Shown: positions 1 to 8,812, counted from the first letter of the stretch. The stretch: DNA of 64,000 nt from Tsuneonella mangrovi (GCF_002269345.1 NZ_CP022889.1:682001-746000); one strand, 5' to 3'. A program made the numbers and translations. The notes: generated by a model from the sequence alone, not told the origin.

Positions 1-1345
1 GCTCGGCCGACTTGCCTTTGATGATCTCCACCACGTCGCCATTGTTGAGCGGAGTGCGCAGCGGCATATGCCGCCCGTTGATCTTGGCCCCCACGGTCTG
101 CGCACCAAGGTCGGTGTGGACCGCGAACGCGAAATCGACTGCAGTCGCTCCCTTGGGTAGCTGGAACAGCGCACCTTTGGGGGTGAACGCGAAGATCCGG
201 TCCTGGTAGATCGCCAAGCGCGTGTGTTCGAGTAGCTCCTCGGGGTCGTTGCTGGCATCGACGATCTCGATCAGGTCGCGCAGCCAGCCGACCTGCCCAT
301 CGGGCCGGTCGCCTTGCTTGTAGGCCCAGTGCGCAGCCAGCCCGAACTCGTTCGTGCGGTGCATCTCGCGCGTGCGGATCTGCACCTCCACCCGCATCGA
401 GTTCTCGTAGATCAGCGAGGTGTGGAGTGAACGATATCCGTTTGTCTTGGGCGTCGAGATGTAGTCCTTGAACCGGCCCGGGATGAACTGCCACGTGTGG
501 TGCAGAACCCCCAATGCGCGGTAGCAATCGTCGACGGTTTCGGCGATCACGCGAAACGCCATAATGTCGGTCACCTGCTCGAAGTTGACGTGGCGTTCGG
601 CCATTTTGCGCCAGATCGAATAGGGGTGCTTCTCGCGGCCCGAAACTTCGACGGCAAGCCCCGCCCCGGCGAGCGCCTGCTTGATGTCGAGCGCGATCGC
701 ATCGACCTGCCCGCCGTCCTGCGCGCGGATCTGCTCAAGCCTCCCAGTGATCGTCTGGTAACCTTCGGGCTCGAGCTGCTCGAATGCGAGCAGCTGCATC
801 TCGCGCATGTATTCGTACATCCCCACCCGTTCGGCCAGCGGGGCGTAGATATCCATCGTTTCGCGAGCGATCCGCTGGCGCTTTTCGGGCGACCTTATGA
901 AATGCAGCGTGCGCATGTTGTGCAGCCGGTCGCCCAGCTTCACCAGCAGCACGCGGATATCCTCGCTCATCGCCAACAGGAACTTGCGCAGGTTCTCTGC
1001 CGCGCGCTCGTTTTCCGGCATGGCCTCGATCTTGGAGAGCTTGGTCACGCCATCGACCAAGCGGGCAACGTCGGTACCGAAATTGGCCTCGACGTCGTCG
1101 ATCGTCGCGAGCGTATCCTCGACAGTGTCGTGCAGCAGCGCAGTAATGATCGTTTCCTGGTCGAGCTTCAGGTCGGTCATCAGTCCCGCCACTTCGACCG
1201 GGTGGCTGAAATAGGGATCGCCGCTGGCGCGCTTCTGGGTGCCGTGTTTTTGCACCGTGTAGACGTAGGCGCGGTTGAGTAGCGCCTCGTCGGCGTCCGG
1301 ATCGTAGGCCTTGACCCGTTCAACAAGTTCGTACTGGCGCAGCAT
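1..1345 (-). CDS. rsh: bifunctional (p)ppGpp synthetase/hydrolase Rsh, 5' part (runs off the window)
   Basis: The reverse strand reads open from an ATG at 1345 to the window edge, giving about 448 N-terminal residues of a RelA/SpoT protein. In order it has an HD hydrolase domain with the intact HDTVEDT motif (His-Asp near residues 72-73), a synthetase domain with RFKDYISTPKTNGYRSLHT near residues 240-260, and the start of a TGS domain (FTPKGALFQLPKGATAVDF). The RFKD charge pattern is typical of bifunctional Rel/SpoT enzymes rather than synthetase-only RelA. An intact HD site also predicts both synthesis and breakdown of the stringent alarmone, as usual for the single long Rsh of alphaproteobacteria. 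The helical, zinc-finger and ACT regions lie outside the window. It is transcribed divergently from the bd oxidase operon. Confidence 0.95.
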   Translation of the reverse strand, partial: MLRQYELVERVKAYDPDADEALLNRAYVYTVQKHGTQKRASGDPYFSHPVEVAGLMTDLKLDQETIITALLHDTVEDTLATIDDVEANFGTDVARLVDGVTKLSKIEAMPENERAAENLRKFLLAMSEDIRVLLVKLGDRLHNMRTLHFIRSPEKRQRIARETMDIYAPLAERVGMYEYMREMQLLAFEQLEPEGYQTITGRLEQIRAQDGGQVDAIALDIKQALAGAGLAVEVSGREKHPYSIWRKMAERHVNFEQVTDIMAFRVIAETVDDCYRALGVLHHTWQFIPGRFKDYISTPKTNGYRSLHTSLIYENSMRVEVQIRTREMHRTNEFGLAAHWAYKQGDRPDGQVGWLRDLIEIVDASNDPEELLEHTRLAIYQDRIFAFTPKGALFQLPKGATAVDFAFAVHTDLGAQTVGAKINGRHMPLRTPLNNGDVVEIIKGKSAE

Positions 1346-1662
1346 ACAAGGCCAAACTTGCGGTGCAGTCAGGCGATACGCAAGCGAAAGTCTTTGCGGA
1401 GGAAATTTTTGACCGGACCTTTGCGCATGGCGACTCACAGCTATCAATTAACAAAAAACGCAATCGATGTTGCATGTAACGCAGGAGCCATCCGGATGAG
1501 GATCGGATAAAGATGCGGATAGATTTCTACTTTCCTGTTGTTTTCAAGTATATTAGTCATGATATGAGGGGATGCAGGTCGACAGGCGTCGATCGCGCTT
1601 GCGACAGCTCCGCGATTGCCCTATTGCGGAAACACTTACATGGTTTGATAAGGTATACACCG
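1346..1662. other. 317-bp divergent intergenic region between rsh and cydA
   Basis: This is the only stretch over 300 bp without a gene. It is noticeably AT-richer than its surroundings, with short A and T runs around 1441-1465 and 1525-1560, and must hold the promoters for rsh (leftward) and the cyd operon (rightward). I looked for an FNR/Anr-type TTGAT-N4-ATCAA site and did not find one. TATATT at 1549-1554 could be a -10 element for cydA, but I see no convincing -35 partner. The open frame extends upstream from cydA to 1513, but those 50 extra residues do not resemble the family. Confidence 0.5.
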
Positions 1663-3105
1663 ATGGAAACCGAGAGCGCCCTTCTCCTCGCGCGCATCCA
1701 GTTTGCCTTCACGGTCAGTTTCCACTTCATCTTCCCGTCGTTCTCGATCGGGCTGGCGAGCTATCTCGCGGTGCTCGAAGCGCTATGGCTCAAGACCGGC
1801 AAGCAACTCTACCTCGACCTGTTCAAGTACTGGCTCAAGATCTTCGCGGTGGCGTTCGCGATGGGCGTCGTCTCGGGCATCGTGATGAGCTACCAGTTCG
1901 GCACCAACTGGGCGGTGTTCTCCGACAAGGCAGGCCCCGTGATCGGGCCGCTGATGGCTTACGAAGTATTGACCGCGTTCTTCCTCGAAGCCGGGTTCCT
2001 CGGCGTGATGCTGTTCGGGATGGACAAGGTCGGGCCGAGGCTCCACTTCGTCGCCACGCTGATGGTCGCGGCGGGCACTTTTGTCTCGGCATTCTGGATC
2101 CTGTCGGTCAACAGCTGGATGCAGACCCCCACCGGCTATGTCATCGGTGCCAACGGCCAGTTCCTCCCCGGCCCGAGTTGGCTGGCGATTATCTTCAACC
2201 CCAGCTTCCCCTATCGGCTCATCCACACAGTCCTCGCGGCCTACCTCACCACCGCCTTCGTGGTTGGCGGGGTCGGTGCGTGGCACCTGCTGCGCGACAA
2301 GGCCAACCTCCACGCGCGTAAGATGTTCTCGATGGCGATGTGGATGGCGACGCTCGTCGCGCCGGTGCAGATCTTCATGGGCGATGCGCACGGCCTCAAC
2401 ACGCTTCAGCACCAGCCGGCCAAGGTCGCGGCAATGGAAGGACATTTTGCCGCCGAAGGCGACAACCAGCCGCTGATCCTGTTCGGCCTGCCCGACCAGG
2501 AAGCGGCCAAGGTCGATGACGCGATTTCGATCCCCTATGCCGGGTCGCTGATCCTCACGCATACGCTGCACGACCAGATCAGGGGGCTCGACACCTTCCC
2601 GCGCAACGATTGGCCCCCGGTGGCGATCGTATTCTGGTCGTTTCGGATCATGGTCGCGATCGGGTTTGCCATGCTCGGGCTGGGGCTGTGGAGCCTGTTC
2701 GCGCGCTGGCGCAAGCGGATGTACGAATGGAGCTGGCTGCACCGCGCGGCCGTGATCATGGGCCCTGCCGGGTTCGTCGCTGTGATCGCCGGATGGGTAA
2801 CGACCGAAGTCGGCCGCCAGCCATACGTGATCTATGGCCTCCTGCGCACAGCCGACGCGGCAAGCCCGCTGGCAGCGCCCGCCCTTGCAACATCGCTGGC
2901 AGCGTTCGCGGCGGTCTACTTCGCGGCGTTCGGCGCAGGGGTGTGGTACATCCTGCGCCTGATGAAAGCTCCTCCGAAGCAGGGCGAGTTCGGGGTGAAG
3001 CGTACCGAGAAGGGGCCGGTGCGGACCGCCGGATTCACGCCTGGCCTGCACCAGGACACACTCGGCACTCCGGAAGTGCCCGCCAAGGATGGGAGTGCGG
3101 AATGA
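1663..3105 (+). CDS. cydA: cytochrome bd-type ubiquinol oxidase subunit I (short Q-loop, CIO type)
   Basis: 480-residue integral membrane quinol oxidase subunit that carries the hemes and oxidises ubiquinol while reducing oxygen in the inner membrane. The start at 1663 gives METESALLLARIQFAF, the normal family N-terminus; the upstream extension to 1513 is unrelated. His21 corresponds to the high-spin heme b595 ligand, the His of LIHTVLAAY to a heme b558 ligand, and the Met of FRIMVAIGF to the other b558 ligand. EVGRQP is the conserved family signature. The periplasmic loop between the GLPDQE segment and FRIMV is much shorter than in E. coli CydA, the hallmark of the cyanide-insensitive (CioA) branch. 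The stop overlaps the cydB start (ATGATG), so the two are co-translated. Confidence 0.95.
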   Translation: METESALLLARIQFAFTVSFHFIFPSFSIGLASYLAVLEALWLKTGKQLYLDLFKYWLKIFAVAFAMGVVSGIVMSYQFGTNWAVFSDKAGPVIGPLMAYEVLTAFFLEAGFLGVMLFGMDKVGPRLHFVATLMVAAGTFVSAFWILSVNSWMQTPTGYVIGANGQFLPGPSWLAIIFNPSFPYRLIHTVLAAYLTTAFVVGGVGAWHLLRDKANLHARKMFSMAMWMATLVAPVQIFMGDAHGLNTLQHQPAKVAAMEGHFAAEGDNQPLILFGLPDQEAAKVDDAISIPYAGSLILTHTLHDQIRGLDTFPRNDWPPVAIVFWSFRIMVAIGFAMLGLGLWSLFARWRKRMYEWSWLHRAAVIMGPAGFVAVIAGWVTTEVGRQPYVIYGLLRTADAASPLAAPALATSLAAFAAVYFAAFGAGVWYILRLMKAPPKQGEFGVKRTEKGPVRTAGFTPGLHQDTLGTPEVPAKDGSAE

Positions 3106-4109
3106 TGGGCAGCATCGACCTCACCACCATCTGGGCGTTCATTATCGCCTTCGCCGTGTTCGCCTATGTCGTGATGGACGGGTTCGACCTCGGCATCGGA
3201 ATCCTGTTCCCCACGTTCGAAGTGGGCGCTGAGCGCGACCGGGCGATGAACGCGATCGCGCCGGTGTGGGACGGTAACGAAACCTGGCTAGTGCTCGGCG
3301 GCGGCGGCCTGTTCGCCGCCTTCCCGCTGGCATATTCGGTAGTATTGCCCGCGACCTACCCGCTGATCATCGCAATGCTGCTGGGCCTGGTGTTTCGCGG
3401 GGTCGCGTTCGAGTTTCGCTGGCGCGACCCGGATCACCGCAAATACTGGGATTTCGCCTTCACCGCAGGATCGTTCGTCGCTGCGATGGCGCAAGGGATG
3501 ACGCTCGGCGCGCTGCTGCAAGGGATCACCGTGGTCGATCGTGCCTATGCCGGCAGCTGGTTCGACTGGCTCACGCCCTACACGCTGCTGACCGGCCTTG
3601 GCACGGTCGCAGGCTACGCGCTGCTCGGATCGACCTGGCTGGTGTGGAAGCTCGACGGCGTCGGGCAGTTCCACGCGCGCAAGCTGGCCATTCGCTCGAC
3701 TGTCGCGACGCTGGTGCTGATGGGAGCTGTCAGCCTCTACACCCCGCTGCTCGATACGAACTATTACGCCCGCTGGTTCACCATGCCGAATTTCGTATTC
3801 GCGAGCCAGGTGCCGCTGTTGACGGTCATCATCGCCTATTTCCTGTTCCGCGGGCTGGTGAAGGGACGCGAGGCCTCGCCGTTTTTCCTCGCGCTGGGGC
3901 TGTTCCTCTTGGGCATGGCGGGACTCGGGGTTTCGATGTGGCCCTATGTCGTGCCGCCGGGAATTACTATCTGGGACGCAGCCGCACCGCACCGCAGCCA
4001 GGTGTTCATGCTGGTTGGCGTGGCGCTGACGATGCCGCTGATCATCGGATACACCGGGTGGGCCTATTGGGTGTTCCGCGGCAAGGTCGGCTCCGACGGA
4101 TATCATTGA
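3102..4109 (+). CDS. cydB: cytochrome bd-type ubiquinol oxidase subunit II
   Basis: 335-residue polytopic partner of CydA. It shows the typical N-terminal segment WAFIIAFAVFAYVVMDGFDLGIGILFP, then the VWDGNETWLVLGGGGLFAAFP signature in the next part of the chain, and about eight hydrophobic helices overall. The ATG at 3102 overlaps the cydA stop by 4 nt and is followed directly by a second ATG at 3105; either is usable and both give the same protein apart from one Met. Its own stop shares one base with the next gene (TGATG at 4107-4111), so all three cistrons form one unit. CydB is needed for assembly and stability of the heme-bearing subunit. Confidence 0.95.
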   Translation: MMGSIDLTTIWAFIIAFAVFAYVVMDGFDLGIGILFPTFEVGAERDRAMNAIAPVWDGNETWLVLGGGGLFAAFPLAYSVVLPATYPLIIAMLLGLVFRGVAFEFRWRDPDHRKYWDFAFTAGSFVAAMAQGMTLGALLQGITVVDRAYAGSWFDWLTPYTLLTGLGTVAGYALLGSTWLVWKLDGVGQFHARKLAIRSTVATLVLMGAVSLYTPLLDTNYYARWFTMPNFVFASQVPLLTVIIAYFLFRGLVKGREASPFFLALGLFLLGMAGLGVSMWPYVVPPGITIWDAAAPHRSQVFMLVGVALTMPLIIGYTGWAYWVFRGKVGSDGYH

Positions 4110-4237
4110 TGCCGCCCGACCCGACCGACCGGCCGCTGTGGCAGCGGCTGCTGTGGATGGCCGCGATATGGGCCACAAGCGTCGCGACCATCGGCGCGGT
4201 CGCAACGGTCCTGCGGCTGTGGCTCAGTCCTTCGTAA
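4109..4237 (+). CDS. DUF2474-type single-helix subunit of the bd oxidase (CydX-like)
   Basis: 42-residue protein whose ATG shares one base with the cydB stop. A short polar N-terminus (MPPDPTDRPLWQRLLW) is followed by one hydrophobic helix, roughly residues 14-36, ending in LRLWLSPS. Length, position as third cistron and the W-x-R-L-L-W pattern before the helix match the DUF2474 family, which sits behind cioAB/cydAB in many proteobacteria. A role like E. coli CydX, stabilising the heme site of the oxidase, is an inference from position and topology. Its last 14 nt overlap the 3' end of the convergent peptidase gene. Genes this small are often missed in automated annotation. Confidence 0.8.
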   Translation: MPPDPTDRPLWQRLLWMAAIWATSVATIGAVATVLRLWLSPS

Positions 4238-6137
4238 GCACCACCTTGTCGACCGCGCCCTGCGTCACGGCATGATAGCCTGACCGCGTCCTGGCGTAGA
4301 TCCGCCGCGCGATCGGCTGGCCCCACACGCCTTGCTGCATCAGCGTCGCGAACAACGGGCGGACGAACTTCGTACGACCCACCGTCGAGAGGAACGTGTC
4401 TGCTTCGGCAACCGCTGGCTCATAGCGATTGGCGAGCGCGAGGTTGAGCCACAGGAACAGCTCTTCGTTGTTGCCGGTCTTCGCCAATCCGAGGGCATTA
4501 TCGAGCGCTGCAAGCTGGTCCGCGCTCCGTTGCTGCGGCAATTCCTGCAGGAACCGTTGGCGTTCGGCGGAAGTCCACCCGTCCCATGCCGCCTTGACCG
4601 GGATCGTACCGCTCTCGGAATAGGCCTTGGCTGCTCCGTCGACCGCCGCAAAGGCCGCGGGATCGGGCTGATAGACGTTTGCTGGAAGGCCCGGATCGAA
4701 GATCCACTGGTGCAGCATCAGCGCCTTGGCTTCGGCCTTGCTCTTGACCAGGTGCGCCAGCATGTCGTCGTAGATCATCTGCGAGGTCGCGGGTTGGAAC
4801 GCGTGTCCATCGAACCACTGGCGCAGCCATGCGTCAAACCGCGCGCGGCCGACTGCGTGTTCGAGCGTCGCCATGAACGCTGCACCCTTGTTGTAGATGA
4901 TCGCGCTCCCCGCGCTTTCGGTTCCGTCGGGCTGGTGGAGCGCGGTGCCCGGCGCGTCGTAGCCAACCCGGTTGAGCGTGTTTTCCATCGCGGCAAACGA
5001 AAGCAGCGCCTCCTGCTCGGCGCGCTTCTTGCCGTAGATCTGCTCGACGATCCGGTTCTCGAAGTAGCTGGTAATCCCTTCGTTAAGCCAGCCGTCGCCC
5101 CACACCGCGTTGGTCACAAGGTTGCCCGACCAGCTGTGCGCCAGCTCGTGCGCGACCAGCCCGGTCAGGCTGCGGTCGCCCGCAATGAAGGTCGGTGTAA
5201 GGAAGGTCAGCGTGGGGTTCTCCATGCCGCCGTAAGGGAAGCTCGGCGGCAGCACGATCATGTCATACCGGCCCCAGCGGTATGGTCCGTAGAGCGTCTC
5301 GGCAGCACTCACCATCTTCTCGGTATCGGCGAGTTCGTTCGCGGCGGCATCGAGCATCGCAGGCTCGGTCCACACGCCCGTGCGGGGGCCGAGCGAGCGG
5401 AACGCGATGTCGCCCGCCGCCAACGCAATCAGGTAAGGCGCGACCGGATGGTCCATTTCGTAGGTGAACGCCCGGCGGCCATCGCCGAGATCTTCCGGTT
5501 CCCCGACCGCGAGGCCCGACATGACCACCGTCAGCGGCTTCGGCGCAGTAATCCGCGCTCGCCAGGTCTGGCGAATGCCGGGGCTGTCCTGCGTGGGAAT
5601 CCACGTGCGGTTGAGGATCGCTTCGCCCTGGCTGAACAAGTAAGGATACTTTCCGCCTGCAGTCTGCTGCGGCGAAAGCCATTGCAATGCGTCGGCGTCA
5701 TGCGCGGAATAGGCGATCTTGACCGTGCGGTTCGCGCCTCCAGGCCCGATATCGATCGTCAGCGGTGCTCCCTTGTCGCCGCTTGCCTCGCCTACGGCAT
5801 AGGCCAGCGCATGGCCCTGCCCATCAGTTACACTGGCGATATCGAGCCCGCGATCGTCGAGTACCAGTGTCTTCGCGCCAGGTGCTGCAAGCACAGATAG
5901 CGTTGCGATGCCACCGATCGTCCGCGCGTCGAAATCGAGCGCCAGGTCGAGATCGACATGCGTAACCCGCGCGACCTGCGGCTGCGCATAAGTCGAAGTA
6001 TCGAGCGCCTCGGGCGAATTCAGGATCGGCGCAACCGCGACAGAAGCCGGCGCCGCGTTGGTGTCGGCGTCTGCGGGCACTGTTGAACAGGCAGTGGAGG
6101 CCAGTAACAGGGATACGGTAGCAGCAAAACGGCGCAT
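4224..6137 (-). CDS. M1 family zinc metallopeptidase (LTA4H/aminopeptidase N-like), exported
   Basis: 637-residue gluzincin. The catalytic block is VAHELAHSWSGNLV followed about 19 residues later by NEGITSYFE, giving the HEXXH-x18-E zinc site, with the substrate-binding GGMENP loop just upstream. A beta-sheet N-terminal domain and a helical C-terminal domain like that of leukotriene-A4 hydrolase complete the layout. The start at 6137 has a good GGAGAG 5-10 nt upstream and opens with a signal sequence ending in ASTACSTVP; the Cys makes a lipoprotein possible though the lipobox is imperfect. An open frame continues upstream to 7118 but only across the GH16 gene on the other strand. It probably trims N-terminal residues from peptides in the periplasm. 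Confidence 0.92.
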   Translation of the reverse strand: MRRFAATVSLLLASTACSTVPADADTNAAPASVAVAPILNSPEALDTSTYAQPQVARVTHVDLDLALDFDARTIGGIATLSVLAAPGAKTLVLDDRGLDIASVTDGQGHALAYAVGEASGDKGAPLTIDIGPGGANRTVKIAYSAHDADALQWLSPQQTAGGKYPYLFSQGEAILNRTWIPTQDSPGIRQTWRARITAPKPLTVVMSGLAVGEPEDLGDGRRAFTYEMDHPVAPYLIALAAGDIAFRSLGPRTGVWTEPAMLDAAANELADTEKMVSAAETLYGPYRWGRYDMIVLPPSFPYGGMENPTLTFLTPTFIAGDRSLTGLVAHELAHSWSGNLVTNAVWGDGWLNEGITSYFENRIVEQIYGKKRAEQEALLSFAAMENTLNRVGYDAPGTALHQPDGTESAGSAIIYNKGAAFMATLEHAVGRARFDAWLRQWFDGHAFQPATSQMIYDDMLAHLVKSKAEAKALMLHQWIFDPGLPANVYQPDPAAFAAVDGAAKAYSESGTIPVKAAWDGWTSAERQRFLQELPQQRSADQLAALDNALGLAKTGNNEELFLWLNLALANRYEPAVAEADTFLSTVGRTKFVRPLFATLMQQGVWGQPIARRIYARTRSGYHAVTQGAVDKVVLTKD

Positions 6138-6245
6138 CGATCTCTCCAAGTGGGACGCTGGCTGGACCGATAGCGCGGCAGATAGGAACATGGCAACGCG
6201 TCCTTGGCGGCAGGTCCCAATCGCCACCGGGATATCGTATTCATC

Positions 6246-6274
6246 TTGGCAAACACGCGTCGCGCGACTTAAGT
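6246..6274 (+). promoter_or_regulatory. candidate promoter for the GH16 gene
   Basis: TTGGCA at 6246-6251 and TTAAGT at 6269-6274 are separated by 17 bp, a fair sigma-70 match. A transcript starting near 6281 would exclude the upstream in-frame start at 6273 and supports the signal-peptide start at 6309, which has GGAGAG just before it. Confidence 0.35.
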
Positions 6275-6308
6275 GAACGTTATCAACAAGGCGGCCGGAG
6301 AGATATCT

Positions 6309-7196
6309 ATGCGCACTTTTCTTGCATTGGCAGCGGTAATGGCGCTCAGCTCTGGCGGTGTCGCGGCCGGGAAGCAGGTGGACGCATCTCCGCCGACAGA
6401 CCAGGCTACGGGCGGGAAAGTGCTGTTCTACGACGGGTTCGATGGAACTGGCCTCGATCGCAAGGAATGGAACGTCGTCGGCACCGACTTCTGGGTCAAC
6501 AACGAGCAGCAGGCCTATGTCGATTCGCCGGAAACCGTCTCGATCGTTCAGGGTCTCGAGGGGGCAAACGGCGGCGCGCTGGCACTGACTCCGGTCTATC
6601 AACCCGGGGTCGATCCGAACCCGCAACGTCACGCCGATTTCCTCTCCGGCCGGATCAACAGCCGGGGAAAGTTCGACTTCACCTATGGCAAGGCTGAAGC
6701 GCGCATCCGCCTGCCAGCCGATACCGGCATCTGGCCCGCGTTCTGGCTGCTTGGCTATGGCGAGTGGCCGAAGACCGGCGAGATCGACATCATGGAGAAT
6801 GTCGGCGAGCCCGACTGGTACGGTGTCGCGCTCCACGGCAAGGGATATTCGGGCGAGACCCCGCTGGTGAACAAGTACTTCTTCCCCGCCGGTATCGACG
6901 TGACCCAGTGGCACACCTACGCGGTCGACTGGCGCAAGAACGAGATCCTGTTTTCGGTCGATGGGCGGCTGACCTACCGCGTCACCCGCCCGATGGTCGA
7001 ACATTACGGCAAGTGGGACTTCGCCAACCGCAAATACATCATCCTGAACTTCGCGCTCGGCGGAGCCTACCCCTACAAGACCAACGGCATCGAAGAGCCG
7101 TATCAGGGAATGCCGCAATCGACCGTCGAGCGGATCAAGGCGGGCAAGGTCGCGATGTACGTCGATTGGGTGAAGGTCACCGCATCGAAAAACTGA
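6309..7196 (+). CDS. secreted glycoside hydrolase family 16 (laminarinase/beta-glucanase-like)
   Basis: 295-residue GH16 enzyme. The catalytic signature GEIDIMENVG contains the nucleophile and acid/base glutamates in the E-I-D-I-M-E spacing typical of the laminarinase-like branch. GIWPAFWLLG before it and the WHTYAVDW block after it are also family-typical. The ATG at 6309 opens a classical signal peptide (MRTFLALAAVMALSSGGVAA) and is preceded by GGAGAG; the in-frame ATG at 6273 would put 12 non-signal residues in front and lies in a likely promoter. The exact substrate (beta-1,3-glucan, agar or another marine galactan) cannot be read from the sequence. It is divergent from the M1 peptidase and convergent, 4 bp apart, with hemF. 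Confidence 0.9.
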   Translation: MRTFLALAAVMALSSGGVAAGKQVDASPPTDQATGGKVLFYDGFDGTGLDRKEWNVVGTDFWVNNEQQAYVDSPETVSIVQGLEGANGGALALTPVYQPGVDPNPQRHADFLSGRINSRGKFDFTYGKAEARIRLPADTGIWPAFWLLGYGEWPKTGEIDIMENVGEPDWYGVALHGKGYSGETPLVNKYFFPAGIDVTQWHTYAVDWRKNEILFSVDGRLTYRVTRPMVEHYGKWDFANRKYIILNFALGGAYPYKTNGIEEPYQGMPQSTVERIKAGKVAMYVDWVKVTASKN

Positions 7197-7200
7197 TCCA

Positions 7201-8070
7201 TCAACTCCAGGTCGCTTCGGGCGGCAGGCTCATCAGGATTGCGTCGATATTGCCGCCGGTCCTGAGGCCGAACAGCGTGCCGCGATCGTAGACGAGGTTG
7301 AATTCGGCATAGCGTCCGCGCCATTCGAGCTGAGTCCGCTTGTCCTCGGCCGTAAACTCCGCCTGCATCCGCCGCCGGACGATCTTCGGGAACACATCGA
7401 GGAACGCGCGCCCGACGTCTTGCGTGAATGCGAAATTGCGCTCGAATGCAGCCGCTCCACCATCCTCGCCTTCGCATTCGAGATGGTCGTAGAAAATTCC
7501 GCCCACTCCACGCGCAACGCCGCGATGCGGGATGAAGAAATACTCGTCGGCCCACTTGCTGAACCTGTCGTAGTAAGTCGGGTTGTGGCCCGCACAGGCA
7601 GCGCGGAATGCAGCATGGAACTCGGCGGTGTCATCCTCGTAAGGGATCGGCGGATTGAGGTCCGCCCCGCCCCCGAACCATGCCTTGCCGGTCACGAGGA
7701 AGCGCGTGTTCATGTGAACCGCCGGCACGTGCGGGTTGGCCATGTGCGCCACCAGGCTGATGCCCGTCGCGGTAAAGCCCGGGTTCTCCTCGCTCGCCCC
7801 GTTGATCGTATCGGCAAAGCCCGGAGCGAAGTTGCCGTGGACGGTCGAGACATTGACCCCGACCTTCTCGAACACCTTGCCCTTCATCACCCCGCGCGTG
7901 CCGCCGCCGGGCTCGTCGTTGCCCTCTTCCTCGCGCTGCCACGAGGTGTATTCGAACGCTGCGTCCGATCCCGCCTCGCGCTCGATGCTCTCGAACGCAG
8001 CGCATATCTGGTCACGCAGGTCTTCGAACCAGTCCTTTGCGCGGGTGGTGTATGGGGCCCAGTCGGTCAT
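7201..8070 (-). CDS. hemF: oxygen-dependent coproporphyrinogen III oxidase
   Basis: 289-residue aerobic coproporphyrinogen oxidase, converting coproporphyrinogen III to protoporphyrinogen IX in heme synthesis. Family blocks include VNVSTVHGNF, SLVAHMANPHVPAVHMNTRF, AWFGGGADLNPPIPY, YFFIPHRGVARGVGGIFYD and the C-terminal RGRYAEFNLVYDRGTLFGL. The start at 8070 (MTDWAPYTTRAKDW) is chosen over one 48 nt upstream because the extra residues are not conserved-looking and would run towards the divergent pdeM start; only 46 bp separate the two genes. It is cytosolic and acts as a homodimer in known members. Being oxygen-dependent, it fits the aerobic respiratory genes elsewhere in the window. Confidence 0.95.
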   Translation of the reverse strand: MTDWAPYTTRAKDWFEDLRDQICAAFESIEREAGSDAAFEYTSWQREEEGNDEPGGGTRGVMKGKVFEKVGVNVSTVHGNFAPGFADTINGASEENPGFTATGISLVAHMANPHVPAVHMNTRFLVTGKAWFGGGADLNPPIPYEDDTAEFHAAFRAACAGHNPTYYDRFSKWADEYFFIPHRGVARGVGGIFYDHLECEGEDGGAAAFERNFAFTQDVGRAFLDVFPKIVRRRMQAEFTAEDKRTQLEWRGRYAEFNLVYDRGTLFGLRTGGNIDAILMSLPPEATWS

Positions 8071-8116
8071 CGCCCACACCCTTGCCAAGCCTGCGCGGCT
8101 GGGGCAAGAGCAAGCC

Positions 8117-8812
8117 ATGGTTCCCGTTTCGTTCGCAGGTGAGGAATTCGCCCTTATGGCCGGCCGCGCGCTCTACTGGCCGCGCGAGCGTGCGCTGCTG
8201 GTGGCCGACCTGCACCTTGAAAAGGCGAGCTTCTACGCCAGTCGCGCAGGGCAGATGCTGCCGCCCTACGATAGCCGCGAAACCCTCGAGCGGCTCGCGC
8301 TGGCGATCCGCGAAACCGGCGCGCGACGGGTGTTCACTCTGGGGGACAATTTCCACGACTCGGCAGGGCCAGAGCGGCTCGAGCCGCATGCCGCCGGGAT
8401 GCTCGCAGCGCTCACCCGCGCGACCGACTGGGTATGGATCACCGGCAATCACGACGCCCAGATGGAGCGCACTGCGGGCGGGACGCTGGCCGAAGAGCTC
8501 GAATTCGCCGGACTGGTGCTGCGGCACGAAGCCAAGCCCGGGGAAAGCCGCGCCGAGCTATCGGGCCATTTCCACCCGCGCCTGTACCTTACCGTGCGCG
8601 AACGCCATATCCGCCGCCCTTGCGCGGTAGTGGCTCGCGGCAAGCACGGGGCCGACCGGATGATCTTGCCCGCATTCGGCGCGCTGACCGGCGGGATGAA
8701 TGCGGCAGATCCGGCGATCGTGGAGGCACTCCAGCCCGCCAGCGAGATCGATGCACTGGTGCACGCGGGTGGCAAGCTGGCCACATTCCCGCTGTGGCGT
8801 GCGGCTGCGTAA
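8117..8812 (+). CDS. pdeM: PdeM-type metallophosphoesterase (ligase-associated DNA damage response family)
   Basis: 231-residue calcineurin-like phosphoesterase. The metal-binding series is complete: VADLHLEKASFY, LGDNFHDSAGP, ITGNHDAQ and LSGHFHPRLYL. The D-L-H-L-E-K start and overall length match the PdeM family, often found with ATP-dependent DNA ligase, an exonuclease and a Lhr-like helicase in a predicted DNA damage response set. Here none of those partners is adjacent; it sits alone between hemF and infC. The open frame begins at 7736, but that part lies antisense to hemF; the ATG at 8117 gives the correct family N-terminus. Function in DNA repair is inferred from family only. Confidence 0.82.
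   Translation: MVPVSFAGEEFALMAGRALYWPRERALLVADLHLEKASFYASRAGQMLPPYDSRETLERLALAIRETGARRVFTLGDNFHDSAGPERLEPHAAGMLAALTRATDWVWITGNHDAQMERTAGGTLAEELEFAGLVLRHEAKPGESRAELSGHFHPRLYLTVRERHIRRPCAVVARGKHGADRMILPAFGALTGGMNAADPAIVEALQPASEIDALVHAGGKLATFPLWRAAA

Noticed and set aside
497-1282. 261-codon + strand frame over rsh
   Set aside because: It lies opposite the clear HD and synthetase domains of Rsh on the reverse strand.
1513-1662. N-terminal extension of CydA
   Set aside because: The 50 extra residues are unlike the family and cover the probable promoter region; METESALLLARIQFAF at 1663 is the conserved start.
1441-1662. FNR/Anr site for the bd oxidase operon
   Set aside because: No TTGAT-N4-ATCAA-like palindrome could be found in the region by reading both strands.
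1783-3051. 422-codon reverse frame across cydA
   Set aside because: It mirrors the cydA codons and shows no protein family features.
4224-7118. 964-codon version of the M1 peptidase
   Set aside because: The first 327 codons are antisense to the GH16 gene; the signal sequence and Shine-Dalgarno fix the start at 6137.
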